Source: Bacillota bacterium (GTDB lineage: Bacteria; Bacillota; Clostridia; Christensenellales; CAG-138). From it: DNA of 6,081 nt. The stretch is taken from positions 1 through 6,081 of the forward strand of contig JAEWYO010000011.1 of assembly GCA_023395595.1 (NCBI GenBank). Direction: 5' to 3'. Position 1 is the first letter of the stretch, and every line of letters starts with the position of its first letter. This document shows, piece after piece, positions 1 to 4,657 of the stretch. Below the pieces are notes generated by a model, which did no database searches, was not told where the DNA came from, and saw only the letters and a list, made by a program, of their open reading frames with translations. Both the position numbers and the translations under genes were made by a program.

Positions 1-4
1 CACC

Positions 5-35
5 AAAAAAGAGTCCCAATCAGGACTCTCTTTTT
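5..35 (-). terminator. Intrinsic terminator of the Rrf2-family gene, possibly bidirectional
   Basis: AGAGTCC at 10-16 pairs perfectly with GGACTCT at 23-29 around a 6-nt loop. Read on the minus strand, the stem runs straight into six T residues (complement of A5-A10), about 30 nt after the stop codon of the regulator. On the plus strand the same stem is followed by TCTTTTTC, so it could also stop a rightward transcript entering from outside the window. Confidence 0.9.
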
Positions 36-60
36 CTACCGCCTAAATTGAAAACAGTAT

Positions 61-507
61 TTAGATATAATACATCGCAGCATCGTCGCCCTTGTGCTTT
101 TCGCTGGCGAGGACGAGGTCCTCCAACGAAACCTGCGAAAGAGCGGCGGCAACCGCGTTATCCAGCACCTGAAAGGCGGATTCCCGCATCGCAAACTCGA
201 TCTCCGGCGCTTTCTCGATGACCGTCTCTTCCGTTTTGTCAAACAATCCTGTTTCAACGGCGGTGAGCACATCCAGCACGCTGATTTGTGCGGGAGAAGC
301 GGAGAGCAGATAGCCGCCCTGCGCACCCTTGACTGAGTTGACCAATTCGCCGCGCTTGAGCAGGGAAAACACCTGTTCCAGATAGATCTTCGAGATGCCG
401 AGACGTTCGGATATGCTGATGAGTGTTACGGACTCTCCGCTGTGATGCTGCTGCGCCATATGGATGACGGAAGCCAGCGCGTAGCGTCCCTTTGCGGAAA
501 TTCTCAT
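61..507 (-). CDS. Rrf2-family transcriptional regulator, cysteine-free and CymR-like
   Basis: The 148-residue protein has the usual length and layout of Rrf2 winged-helix regulators. It starts MRISAKGRYAL, the recognition helix lies at about 39-50 (SKIYLEQVFSLL) and the wing at about 59-69 (VKGAQGGYLLS). There is no cysteine anywhere, so it cannot hold the three-cysteine Fe-S cluster of IscR or NsrR. Its C-terminus, AMYYI, resembles that of Bacillus CymR, the repressor of cysteine-uptake genes, which also lacks the cluster ligands. The ATG at 507 is chosen because AAAGGGGA lies 10 nt upstream. The frame stays open up to a TTG at 576, but that codon is the -35 box of the gene's own promoter. 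It is a single-gene unit with its own promoter and terminator. The family assignment is firm. CymR-like function is an inference; a general Rrf2 regulator of another pathway is the alternative. Confidence 0.9.
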   Translation of the reverse strand: MRISAKGRYALASVIHMAQQHHSGESVTLISISERLGISKIYLEQVFSLLKRGELVNSVKGAQGGYLLSASPAQISVLDVLTAVETGLFDKTEETVIEKAPEIEFAMRESAFQVLDNAVAAALSQVSLEDLVLASEKHKGDDAAMYYI

Positions 508-547
508 AGAGCAGAGTCCCCTTTGTCCTATTAAATAACTATGTTTT

Positions 548-576
548 ATGATATATGATTTTACCAATTCTGTCAA
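548..576 (-). promoter_or_regulatory. Sigma-A-type promoter of the Rrf2-family gene
   Basis: On the minus strand there is a perfect TTGACA (571-576), a 17-bp spacer and TATCAT (548-553). Transcription should start near 541, giving a leader of about 34 nt that contains the AAAGGGGA ribosome binding site. The leader is AT-rich around 527-545. Rrf2 proteins often repress themselves, but I see no clean palindrome over this promoter. Confidence 0.8.
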
Positions 577-579
577 GAC

Positions 580-635
580 CGGTACACGCGATCAACCTGT
601 GCAAAACAGCCGATTTGCGCGAAAGCACAGTACCG
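580..635. repeat. Nested inverted repeat upstream of the Rrf2 promoter
   Basis: CGGTA (580-584) pairs with TACCG (631-635), and just inside it CTGTGC (597-602) pairs with GCACAG (625-630). The two right arms are adjacent; the left arms are separated by 12 nt. The element fills the gap between the Rrf2 -35 box and the terminator of the ABC operon. I see no gene in it. It could be a regulator site, a small structured RNA or chance pairing. Confidence 0.4.
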
Positions 636-643
636 CCACAAGG

Positions 644-676
644 AAAAAAACGAGCGCCGCTTGAGAAGTCGGCGCT
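644..676 (-). terminator. Intrinsic terminator of the amino acid ABC importer operon
   Basis: AGCGCCG (653-659) pairs with CGGCGCT (670-676); inside it CTT/AAG can add three pairs. On the minus strand the stem is followed by CG and then seven T residues (complement of A644-A650). It lies about 50 nt after the stop codon of the ATPase gene, so it closes the three-gene operon. Confidence 0.88.
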
Positions 677-725
677 GTTTACGTGAGTCAAATGATGCAT
701 GTTGCATGACGCAACGAAAAAAGAC

Positions 726-1496
726 TTACAGCACGCTGCGAAGAAAACTGATTGCTTTTTCGTTCGTCGGGTGGTCGAAGATGTCCCTCGGCGCGCCTTC
801 TTCGAGGATCATGCCGTCCGCCATGAACACCACGCGATCTGCAACCTCTCTTGCAAAGCCCATCTCGTGGGTGACGCAGAGCATGGTCATGCCTTGCTTG
901 GCAAGCTGCTTCATAACGCCGAGCACCTCGCCGACGAGCTCGGGATCGAGTGCGCTGGTGGGCTCGTCAAAGAGCATGATCTCCGGCTCCATCGCAAGCG
1001 CACGGGCGATTGCCACGCGTTGCTGCTGGCCGCCGGAGAGCTTGCTGGGATAAACATCCAGCTTGTCGGAAAGTCCAACGCGATCGATGATCTCTGCGGC
1101 AAGCTTTCTTGCCGCTTCCGGCGTTTTTTTGCGGACGAGCACCTGCGCGATCATCACGTTTTCCAGCACGGTTTTGTGCGGGAAGAGATTGAACCGCTGG
1201 AAGACCATGCCCATTTCGAGGAGCATCGCCTTCTGTGCTTCCGGCTCTGCGCGGTGGATCGTGCGGTTGTGCTCTCTGTGCAAAAACAGCTCGTCCTTGA
1301 TGAAAATTTTTCCACTTGTGATCTTCTCCAGCTGGTTGAGCGAGCGAAGATAGGTGGACTTCCCCGCGCCGGAAGGACCGATGATGCAGATCACTTCGCC
1401 TTTTTTGACGGAGAGGTTGACATCCTTCAAAACCTCGAGAGACCCGAAGCTTTTATACAGATGTTCTGTGCTGAGAATATTTTGATAATCACTCAT
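726..1496 (-). CDS. Polar amino acid ABC transporter, ATP-binding subunit (GlnQ/HisP type)
   Basis: This 256-residue cytoplasmic ATPase powers the importer encoded just upstream in the same operon. All nucleotide-binding motifs are intact: Walker A GPSGAGKST at 40-48, Q-loop glutamine at 100, signature LSGGQ at 153-157, Walker B IMLFDE at 173-178 with the D-loop SALD after it, and the switch histidine at 210 (VTHEMGFA). The segment from about 66 to 95, ahead of the Q-loop, is longer than in 240-residue GlnQ proteins and resembles the HisP length class. The ATG at 1496 has AGGG 7 nt upstream. The gene is last in the operon, 66 nt after the permease stop, and is followed by a strong terminator. 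The family is certain. The substrate (glutamine, histidine, arginine, cystine or another polar amino acid) cannot be read from the ATPase. Confidence 0.95.
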   Translation of the reverse strand: MSDYQNILSTEHLYKSFGSLEVLKDVNLSVKKGEVICIIGPSGAGKSTYLRSLNQLEKITSGKIFIKDELFLHREHNRTIHRAEPEAQKAMLLEMGMVFQRFNLFPHKTVLENVMIAQVLVRKKTPEAARKLAAEIIDRVGLSDKLDVYPSKLSGGQQQRVAIARALAMEPEIMLFDEPTSALDPELVGEVLGVMKQLAKQGMTMLCVTHEMGFAREVADRVVFMADGMILEEGAPRDIFDHPTNEKAISFLRSVL

Positions 1497-1562
1497 ATAT
1501 GCGCCCTACTTGTCAATCGAGAGTCGTTGTTCAACAGAATCCGGCCTGCGCTCTTGCACGTG

Positions 1563-2603
1563 TTATTCATAGATCGAGAGCCGCTTTTCGATCTTGCCGA
1601 AGATAAACGCGAAGATCGCGGTGATGACCAGATAGATCAACAACGCCGGGATAAACACGAGATAGTTGCCTTCGCTGGTCATGATGGTCTTGCTGATCGT
1701 CGTGATGTCCATCAGCGAGATGGCGAACACGAGTGAAACGTCCTTAATCATCATCACAAACTCGTTGCACAGCGGAGGAATCATGCGGCGGATGGACTGC
1801 GGAATGATGATTGTGCGCATCATCTGGCCGTAACTCATACCGAGCGCTTTTGCCGCTTCGTTCTGTCCTTTATCGATGGACTGAATCGCTGCGCGGACAA
1901 TCTCCGCGCAATAGGCGGCGGCGTTGAGCGAAAACGCGATCAGCGCCGCGATAAACGCGCCTTTGTAGACCGCCTCCGGATCGCCCGCGCTAAAGAGGCT
2001 TCGCCAGGAGAAACCGAAGATGCCGGGCACAGAAAAATAGATGACAAACATCTGAATCAACAGCGGCGTACCACGGAAAAAGAAGATATACGCGCTGCTG
2101 ATTTTGCTGATGAACTTGTTTTCAGAGATTTTTCCGAGTGCAAGGAATACGCTCATAATGGCGCCGATGCCCATCGAAAGCGTGGTCAGCAACAGAGTAA
2201 GCTTTACGCCGTGCAGCAGATTTTCACCCGTGCCAAGCATACGATAGGTGTAGTTTACCATCTGGCCAGCAAACTTCCAGCCGCCTTCTTCCGCGCCGTA
2301 GATCGCGCCTGCGAAGCCGACATACGACTCCTTGATCGCGCTCGCGCCGGAGGTGGTAAAGGAGATATAGCTGATTACGCCGAGGTCGTTATACGTGATG
2401 GTCAGGGACTTTCTACTGCTGGTCTTCTCCTCCTCGATGATCTGCTTGATTGCAGGCGAGGCATTGTTCAGCATATCCTGCTCCGAAACATTGATCGCGG
2501 AGAGGATGAAAACAAGCACCAAAGCCGCCACGATCAGGATGACGGCCGTCTTGGTGGAGCGTTGCCAGTTTTTGATGTCCACGAGTTTTTTTATCTTGCT
2601 CAT
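1563..2603 (-). CDS. Polar amino acid ABC transporter permease with N-terminal extracytoplasmic insert
   Basis: The 346-residue inner-membrane subunit belongs to the His/Glu/Gln/Arg/opine permease family. The transport core spans about 128-346. It carries FRGTPLLIQ at 176-184, the ATPase-coupling EAA loop around 234-277 (EAAKALG at 249-255, then IIIPQSIRRMIPP), KDVSL at 287-291, and a last membrane helix near 313-336. The N-terminus is unusual. A basic start is followed by a membrane helix at about 19-37 and then roughly 90 mostly polar residues before the core, so the protein is well over 100 residues longer than a minimal permease of about 220. The insert should lie outside the membrane. 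The ATG at 2603 has only a weak Shine-Dalgarno (AGCGAGA), and a strong hairpin precedes it, so expression may be lower than that of the binding protein. Confidence 0.93.
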   Translation of the reverse strand: MSKIKKLVDIKNWQRSTKTAVILIVAALVLVFILSAINVSEQDMLNNASPAIKQIIEEEKTSSRKSLTITYNDLGVISYISFTTSGASAIKESYVGFAGAIYGAEEGGWKFAGQMVNYTYRMLGTGENLLHGVKLTLLLTTLSMGIGAIMSVFLALGKISENKFISKISSAYIFFFRGTPLLIQMFVIYFSVPGIFGFSWRSLFSAGDPEAVYKGAFIAALIAFSLNAAAYCAEIVRAAIQSIDKGQNEAAKALGMSYGQMMRTIIIPQSIRRMIPPLCNEFVMMIKDVSLVFAISLMDITTISKTIMTSEGNYLVFIPALLIYLVITAIFAFIFGKIEKRLSIYE

Positions 2604-2640
2604 GTTGTCTCGCTTATCTGGTGGTTGATAGAAAAGATTC

Positions 2641-2680
2641 CGGCCGGCGCAGGCAATTTTACGTTGACCTGCGCCAGCCG
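2641..2680 (-). promoter_or_regulatory. Strong intercistronic hairpin between binding protein and permease genes
   Basis: A 13-bp GC-rich stem (2641-2653 with 2668-2680, one G-U wobble) encloses a 14-nt loop, 24 nt after the binding-protein stop and about 37 nt before the permease start. On the minus strand it is followed by GAATCTTTTCT, too poor a T-run for a full terminator. In ABC operons such hairpins commonly protect the upstream mRNA from 3' decay or partly stop transcription, so that binding protein exceeds permease. That role is inferred here. Confidence 0.75.
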
Positions 2681-2704
2681 AAAGAAGCGGTTATGATTGA
2701 TTGC

Positions 2705-3532
2705 TTATTTGCCGAACCAGTAGGCAACGTTGGATTCGAAGAAGCCTTCGGTGGTCAGCTTGGCGATCGCGTCGTTGATTGCGGCCTGCAATGCGGTGTT
2801 ATCCGTCGCCATCGCAACGCCGAACTGCTCCGGCTCGCTCTCGTCCTGGAAGATTTTGATGAACTTGTCCGGGTTGGAGGCAAGATAGCCGTCCGCAACG
2901 GTGGAGTCCACGACAACCGCGTCCACTTCGCCATTTTCGAGCTGCGTGAAGCACGTGGTGACCTTTTCATTGGCGGAGATCGTCGCATCGATCGAACCTG
3001 TGCTGACATAGTCCGACATCAGGATGTCCGAGGTGGTTTCCTTCTGCACGGCGATTGCGAGACCCTTGAGGTCGAGGAAGCTTGCGATTTTGCCGGCGTA
3101 GTCTTTTTTCACGACGACTGCCTGATAGTTGTTGATGTAGGGCTCGGAGAAGAGCATGCTGGCTTTGCGCTCTTCGGTGATGGTCACGGCGGAGATGACG
3201 CAGTCATAGTTCACGCCGATGCCCTGGAAGATGCCATCCCACGCGGTGTTGACAAAGTTGACGGTTACGCCGAGCTTTTCACCAAGGGCTTTGGCAAAAT
3301 CAACATCGTAGCCGATCGGGGTGGTGCCATCCTCGGCAAAATCCTCGAACGGGGGATAGCCGATTTCCATACCGACGGTCAGAACGCCGTCCTGCATGAG
3401 TTTCACACCGGACATATCCACGCTTGCTGCCGCGGCAGCGGCGGGCGCTTCTTCCGCGGGCTTTGCGGCGCAGGCCGCAAAGGAGAGCAGCATCATGACA
3501 GACAACGCAAGGGCGAATAGTTTCTTCATCAT
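2705..3532 (-). CDS. Polar amino acid ABC transporter, lipoprotein substrate-binding protein
   Basis: The 275-residue protein is a family 3 solute-binding protein tethered outside the membrane. A lipoprotein signal (MMKKLFALAL onward, lipobox SFAAC) places the lipidated cysteine at residue 21, followed by an alanine-rich linker at about 27-37. The binding fold covers about 48-273. It includes GYPPFED (59-65), the family signature GYDVDFAKAL (74-83), TEER (119-122), whose arginine normally holds the substrate carboxylate, and VVVDS (206-210), whose aspartate normally holds the amino group. These fit an alpha-amino acid ligand but do not name it. The ATG at 3532 is chosen for its perfect AGGAGG (3543-3548) 10 nt upstream; the next codon is also ATG. 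The open frame extends further upstream, through the promoter, and is not coding there. It is the first gene of the importer operon. Confidence 0.95.
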   Translation of the reverse strand: MMKKLFALALSVMMLLSFAACAAKPAEEAPAAAAAASVDMSGVKLMQDGVLTVGMEIGYPPFEDFAEDGTTPIGYDVDFAKALGEKLGVTVNFVNTAWDGIFQGIGVNYDCVISAVTITEERKASMLFSEPYINNYQAVVVKKDYAGKIASFLDLKGLAIAVQKETTSDILMSDYVSTGSIDATISANEKVTTCFTQLENGEVDAVVVDSTVADGYLASNPDKFIKIFQDESEPEQFGVAMATDNTALQAAINDAIAKLTTEGFFESNVAYWFGK

Positions 3533-3548
3533 TTGATCCAATCCTCCT

Positions 3549-3584
3549 AAAAAAATAGAAGCTGAACAATTCAACTTCATTGTT
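3549..3584 (-). promoter_or_regulatory. Terminator-like palindrome in the importer leader (operator or attenuator)
   Basis: On the minus strand GAAGTTGAA and TTCAGCTTC (3558-3578) form a 9-bp stem with one G-U pair and a 3-nt loop. Two bases later comes a run of seven T residues (A3549-A3555), immediately before AGGAGG. A second pairing, AACAAT (3584-3579) with ATTGTT (3570-3565), overlaps the first and cannot form with it. The element covers about +1 to +35 of the transcript, so it could be a repressor operator, a transcription attenuator or both. The stem is AT-rich and may be a weak terminator. Confidence 0.5.
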
Positions 3585-3590
3585 TGCATT

Positions 3591-3619
3591 AAAATAGCAT
3601 AGATATACGATGATGTCAA
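3591..3619 (-). promoter_or_regulatory. Promoter of the amino acid importer operon, with extended -10
   Basis: On the minus strand there is a perfect TTGACA (3614-3619), a 17-bp spacer ending in TGC, and TATTTT (3591-3596). The TGn before the -10 makes it an extended -10 promoter. The predicted start is near 3584, giving a leader of about 51 nt. Very AT-rich DNA lies upstream (3620-3660) and could act as an UP element. Confidence 0.8.
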
Positions 3620-3797
3620 TATATAATTTATAATTATAAGAAAATCATTCAAAGAAATCCGAAAAAATCCAATGAATACAGACACAAAACTCTTAATGTT
3701 GTATAAACATGCATAAATAATGTATTATAATGCGATGAATGATATGCACCGTTTCTTTCGCATGTCCGATGGCTTACAAACTAGCTGGAAAGCGGGC
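3620..3797. other. AT-rich intergenic gap without a recognisable gene
   Basis: This stretch lies between the cadC stop and the importer promoter, both on the minus strand. I see no gene, RNA or convincing terminator. An imperfect AT-rich palindrome is at 3711-3733 (GCAT/ATGC outside ATAAT/ATTAT), and another short one, TATAATTATA, sits near 3628-3637. Without a terminator, cadC transcripts may read into the importer operon. Confidence 0.5.
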
Positions 3798-4175
3798 TTA
3801 TCCTTCCTTGGCTTCGCCGGATTCGCGAATGTGCTCCAAACCCATCTCAAAGATTTGCCGCACGTGGTCGTCCGCCAGTGCGTAATAGATATTTTTCCCG
3901 TCGCGGCGGTTGATGACGAGGTTTGCGTCCCGCAGAGCGCGAAGCTGATGCGAAATCGCAGACTTGGTCATGTTCAGCAGCGCCGCAAGATCGCAAACGC
4001 AGAGCTCATGTTCGTCCAGTGCCCACATGATCTTGGCGCGCGTGCTGTCGCCGAGCACCTTAAAAAAGTCCGAGAGGTCGTAAAGCTCGCTCTCCTCCGG
4101 CATGTTTCGCTTGACGGAATTGACCACATCCGCATGGATGATGTCGCAATCGCATACATAATCTTCTCTTGCCAT
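3798..4175 (-). CDS. cadC: CadC-type metal-sensing repressor, ArsR/SmtB family
   Basis: The 125-residue dimeric winged-helix repressor should bind the efflux promoter next to it and let go when loaded with metal. Two metal sites are visible. The alpha-3N site has CVC at 59-61 (in ELCVCDLA) plus N-terminal Cys8 and Cys10, with His14 nearby. The alpha-5 site has Asp102, His104, His115 and Glu118, in exactly the spacing of Staphylococcus CadC (D101, H103, H114, E117). The DNA-reading helix is about 70-82 (TKSAISHQLRALR) and the wing about 89-99. The N-terminal pair is CxC rather than the CxxxC of CadC. The ATG at 4175 is preceded by AAAGGG 8 nt upstream; a TTG-ATG further upstream (4212-4217) lacks such a site. 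It is divergent from the HMA protein and the pump. Cd(II), Pb(II) or Zn(II) sensing is expected from the ligands. Confidence 0.9.
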   Translation of the reverse strand: MAREDYVCDCDIIHADVVNSVKRNMPEESELYDLSDFFKVLGDSTRAKIMWALDEHELCVCDLAALLNMTKSAISHQLRALRDANLVINRRDGKNIYYALADDHVRQIFEMGLEHIRESGEAKEG

Positions 4176-4243
4176 CGTGTTGCCCTTTCTGCCCGGTGCG
4201 TGTCTTGCGCGCATCAAAAGCGCCCGAAGAAAACTTACTTTCT

Positions 4244-4272
4244 ATATCATAACATGCCATACAAAAAGTCAA
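4244..4272 (-). promoter_or_regulatory. Probable cadC promoter
   Basis: On the minus strand TTGACT (4267-4272) is followed by TGTTATGAT, an extended -10 with TATGAT at 4246-4251 but only a 15-bp spacer. TGATAT at 4244-4249 gives a 17-bp spacer. Either way transcription would begin near 4238, with a leader of about 60 nt. Its -35 box lies 21 bp from that of the divergent efflux promoter. No copy of the efflux operator overlaps it, so autoregulation is not evident. Confidence 0.6.
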
Positions 4273-4293
4273 CGAAAAAAATTCGGATCACGC

Positions 4294-4323
4294 TTGACAG
4301 TTGAGCATCCATTCAACTATAAT
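4294..4323 (+). promoter_or_regulatory. Efflux operon promoter with perfect -35 and -10 boxes
   Basis: TTGACA (4294-4299) and TATAAT (4318-4323) both match the consensus exactly and are separated by 18 bp, one more than the optimum. An A-tract (4274-4281) lies just upstream, as in UP elements. Transcription should start near 4330, giving a leader of about 100 nt. The spacer is wholly occupied by an operator palindrome, which implies a strong promoter held shut by a repressor. Confidence 0.9.
4299..4318. promoter_or_regulatory. Operator 1 for the CadC-type repressor, inside the promoter spacer
   Basis: AGTTGA and TCAACT arms surround an 8-bp centre in this 20-bp palindrome. The core TGAG-N6-TTCA fits the TGAA-N6-TTCA pattern bound by ArsR/SmtB metal sensors such as CzrA and CadC. 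It exactly fills the gap between -35 and -10, so bound repressor would exclude RNA polymerase. Confidence 0.8.
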
Positions 4324-4332
4324 AGTCGCAAG

Positions 4333-4352
4333 AGTTGAACACCCGCTCAACT
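4333..4352. promoter_or_regulatory. Operator 2 for the CadC-type repressor, just past the start site
   Basis: This second 20-bp palindrome is AGTTGA, an 8-bp centre, TCAACT. It shares the pattern AGTTGAR-CAYCCR-YTCAACT with operator 1 and lies exactly 34 bp downstream of it, about three helical turns. Position about +4 to +23 suits blocking of initiation or early elongation. The two copies together make cooperative repression plausible. Confidence 0.75.
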
Positions 4353-4367
4353 GTAATGGAGTTCAAC

Positions 4368-4415
4368 CGGATCAGAAATGCAATGATCCGAGAGTGAGAG
4401 GCTGCACCCAGCAGC
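4368..4415 (+). promoter_or_regulatory. Two hairpins in the efflux operon leader
   Basis: CGGATCA (4368-4374) pairs perfectly with TGATCCG (4384-4390) around a 9-nt loop. GCTGC (4401-4405) pairs with GCAGC (4411-4415) around a 5-nt loop, ending a few bases before the GAGGG ribosome binding site (4420-4424). Neither has a T-run, so they are not terminators. They could tune mRNA stability or ribosome access. I do not recognise a known riboswitch. Confidence 0.45.
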
Positions 4416-4430
4416 AGAAGAGGGAAGCAT

Positions 4431-4652
4431 ATGAAGAAAGTGTGTCGATTGGATGGACTGGACTGCGCAACCTGCGCGGCAAAGATTGAAAACGCGGTGG
4501 CAAAGCTCGACGGTGTTTCGGCAGCCAGCGTCAACTTTATGACCACCAAACTGGTGATTGAAGGCGAAGAATCGCGCATGGACGAAATCATGGAACAGGC
4601 AACCGCCATCGTGAAAAAGATTGAACCGGATGTCATCGTGCGGAAAGCGTGA
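4431..4652 (+). CDS. Free-standing heavy-metal-associated (HMA) domain protein
   Basis: This 73-residue protein is essentially a single ferredoxin-like HMA domain, the fold of metallochaperones and of the N-terminal metal-binding domains of P1B ATPases. The loop GLDCATCAAKIE (9-20) holds Cys12 and Cys15. Asp11 before the first cysteine matches the DCxxC of ZntA, where the aspartate helps bind Zn/Cd/Pb, whereas copper domains usually have TCxxC. A further cysteine is at residue 5. The ATG at 4431 has GAGGG 6 nt upstream. The gene is first in the efflux operon, and its TGA overlaps a GTG in the frame of the pump, 5 bp ahead of the pump's likely ATG. It probably works as the detached metal-binding domain of that pump. 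A soluble Zn/Cd buffer is the alternative. Confidence 0.88.
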   Translation: MKKVCRLDGLDCATCAAKIENAVAKLDGVSAASVNFMTTKLVIEGEESRMDEIMEQATAIVKKIEPDVIVRKA

Positions 4653-4657
4653 GCGGT

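Noticed and set aside
508..576. N-terminal extension of the Rrf2 regulator from TTG at 576
   Set aside because: The TTG is part of the -35 box TTGACA. Rrf2 proteins begin MRIS/MKIS, matching the ATG at 507 with a good ribosome site.
1526..1535. GTTG-TT-CAAC palindrome between permease and ATPase genes, resembling operator arms
   Set aside because: The spacing between arms is far shorter than in the two real operators and it is not near a promoter, so a CadC-type site is unlikely.
699..1736. Long plus-strand open frame of about 345 codons
   Set aside because: It lies antisense to the ATPase gene and runs into the permease gene. Its translation has no recognisable motif and is rich in His, Asp and Arg, as expected from the reverse complement of a GC-biased gene. 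The minus-strand product has every ABC ATPase motif.
2621..3520. Long plus-strand open frame of about 299 codons
   Set aside because: It is antisense to the substrate-binding protein, has no family motif, and ignores the clear signal peptide, ribosome site and promoter on the other strand.
3558..3578. Importer-leader palindrome as a CadC-type operator
   Set aside because: The half-sites GTTGAA and TTCAGC resemble the efflux operators, but the spacing is 3 instead of 6 bp, which would put the half-sites on different faces of the helix.
3533..3685. N-terminal extension of the binding protein by 51 codons
   Set aside because: The extension would translate through the -35/-10 region and leader, and would bury the lipoprotein signal. 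AGGAGG is correctly placed for the start at 3532.
4356..4397. Thirteen-codon upstream ORF in the efflux leader (MEFNRIRNAMIRE)
   Set aside because: It has no Shine-Dalgarno sequence, and its start lies within a few bases of operator 2. Short open frames of this size arise by chance.
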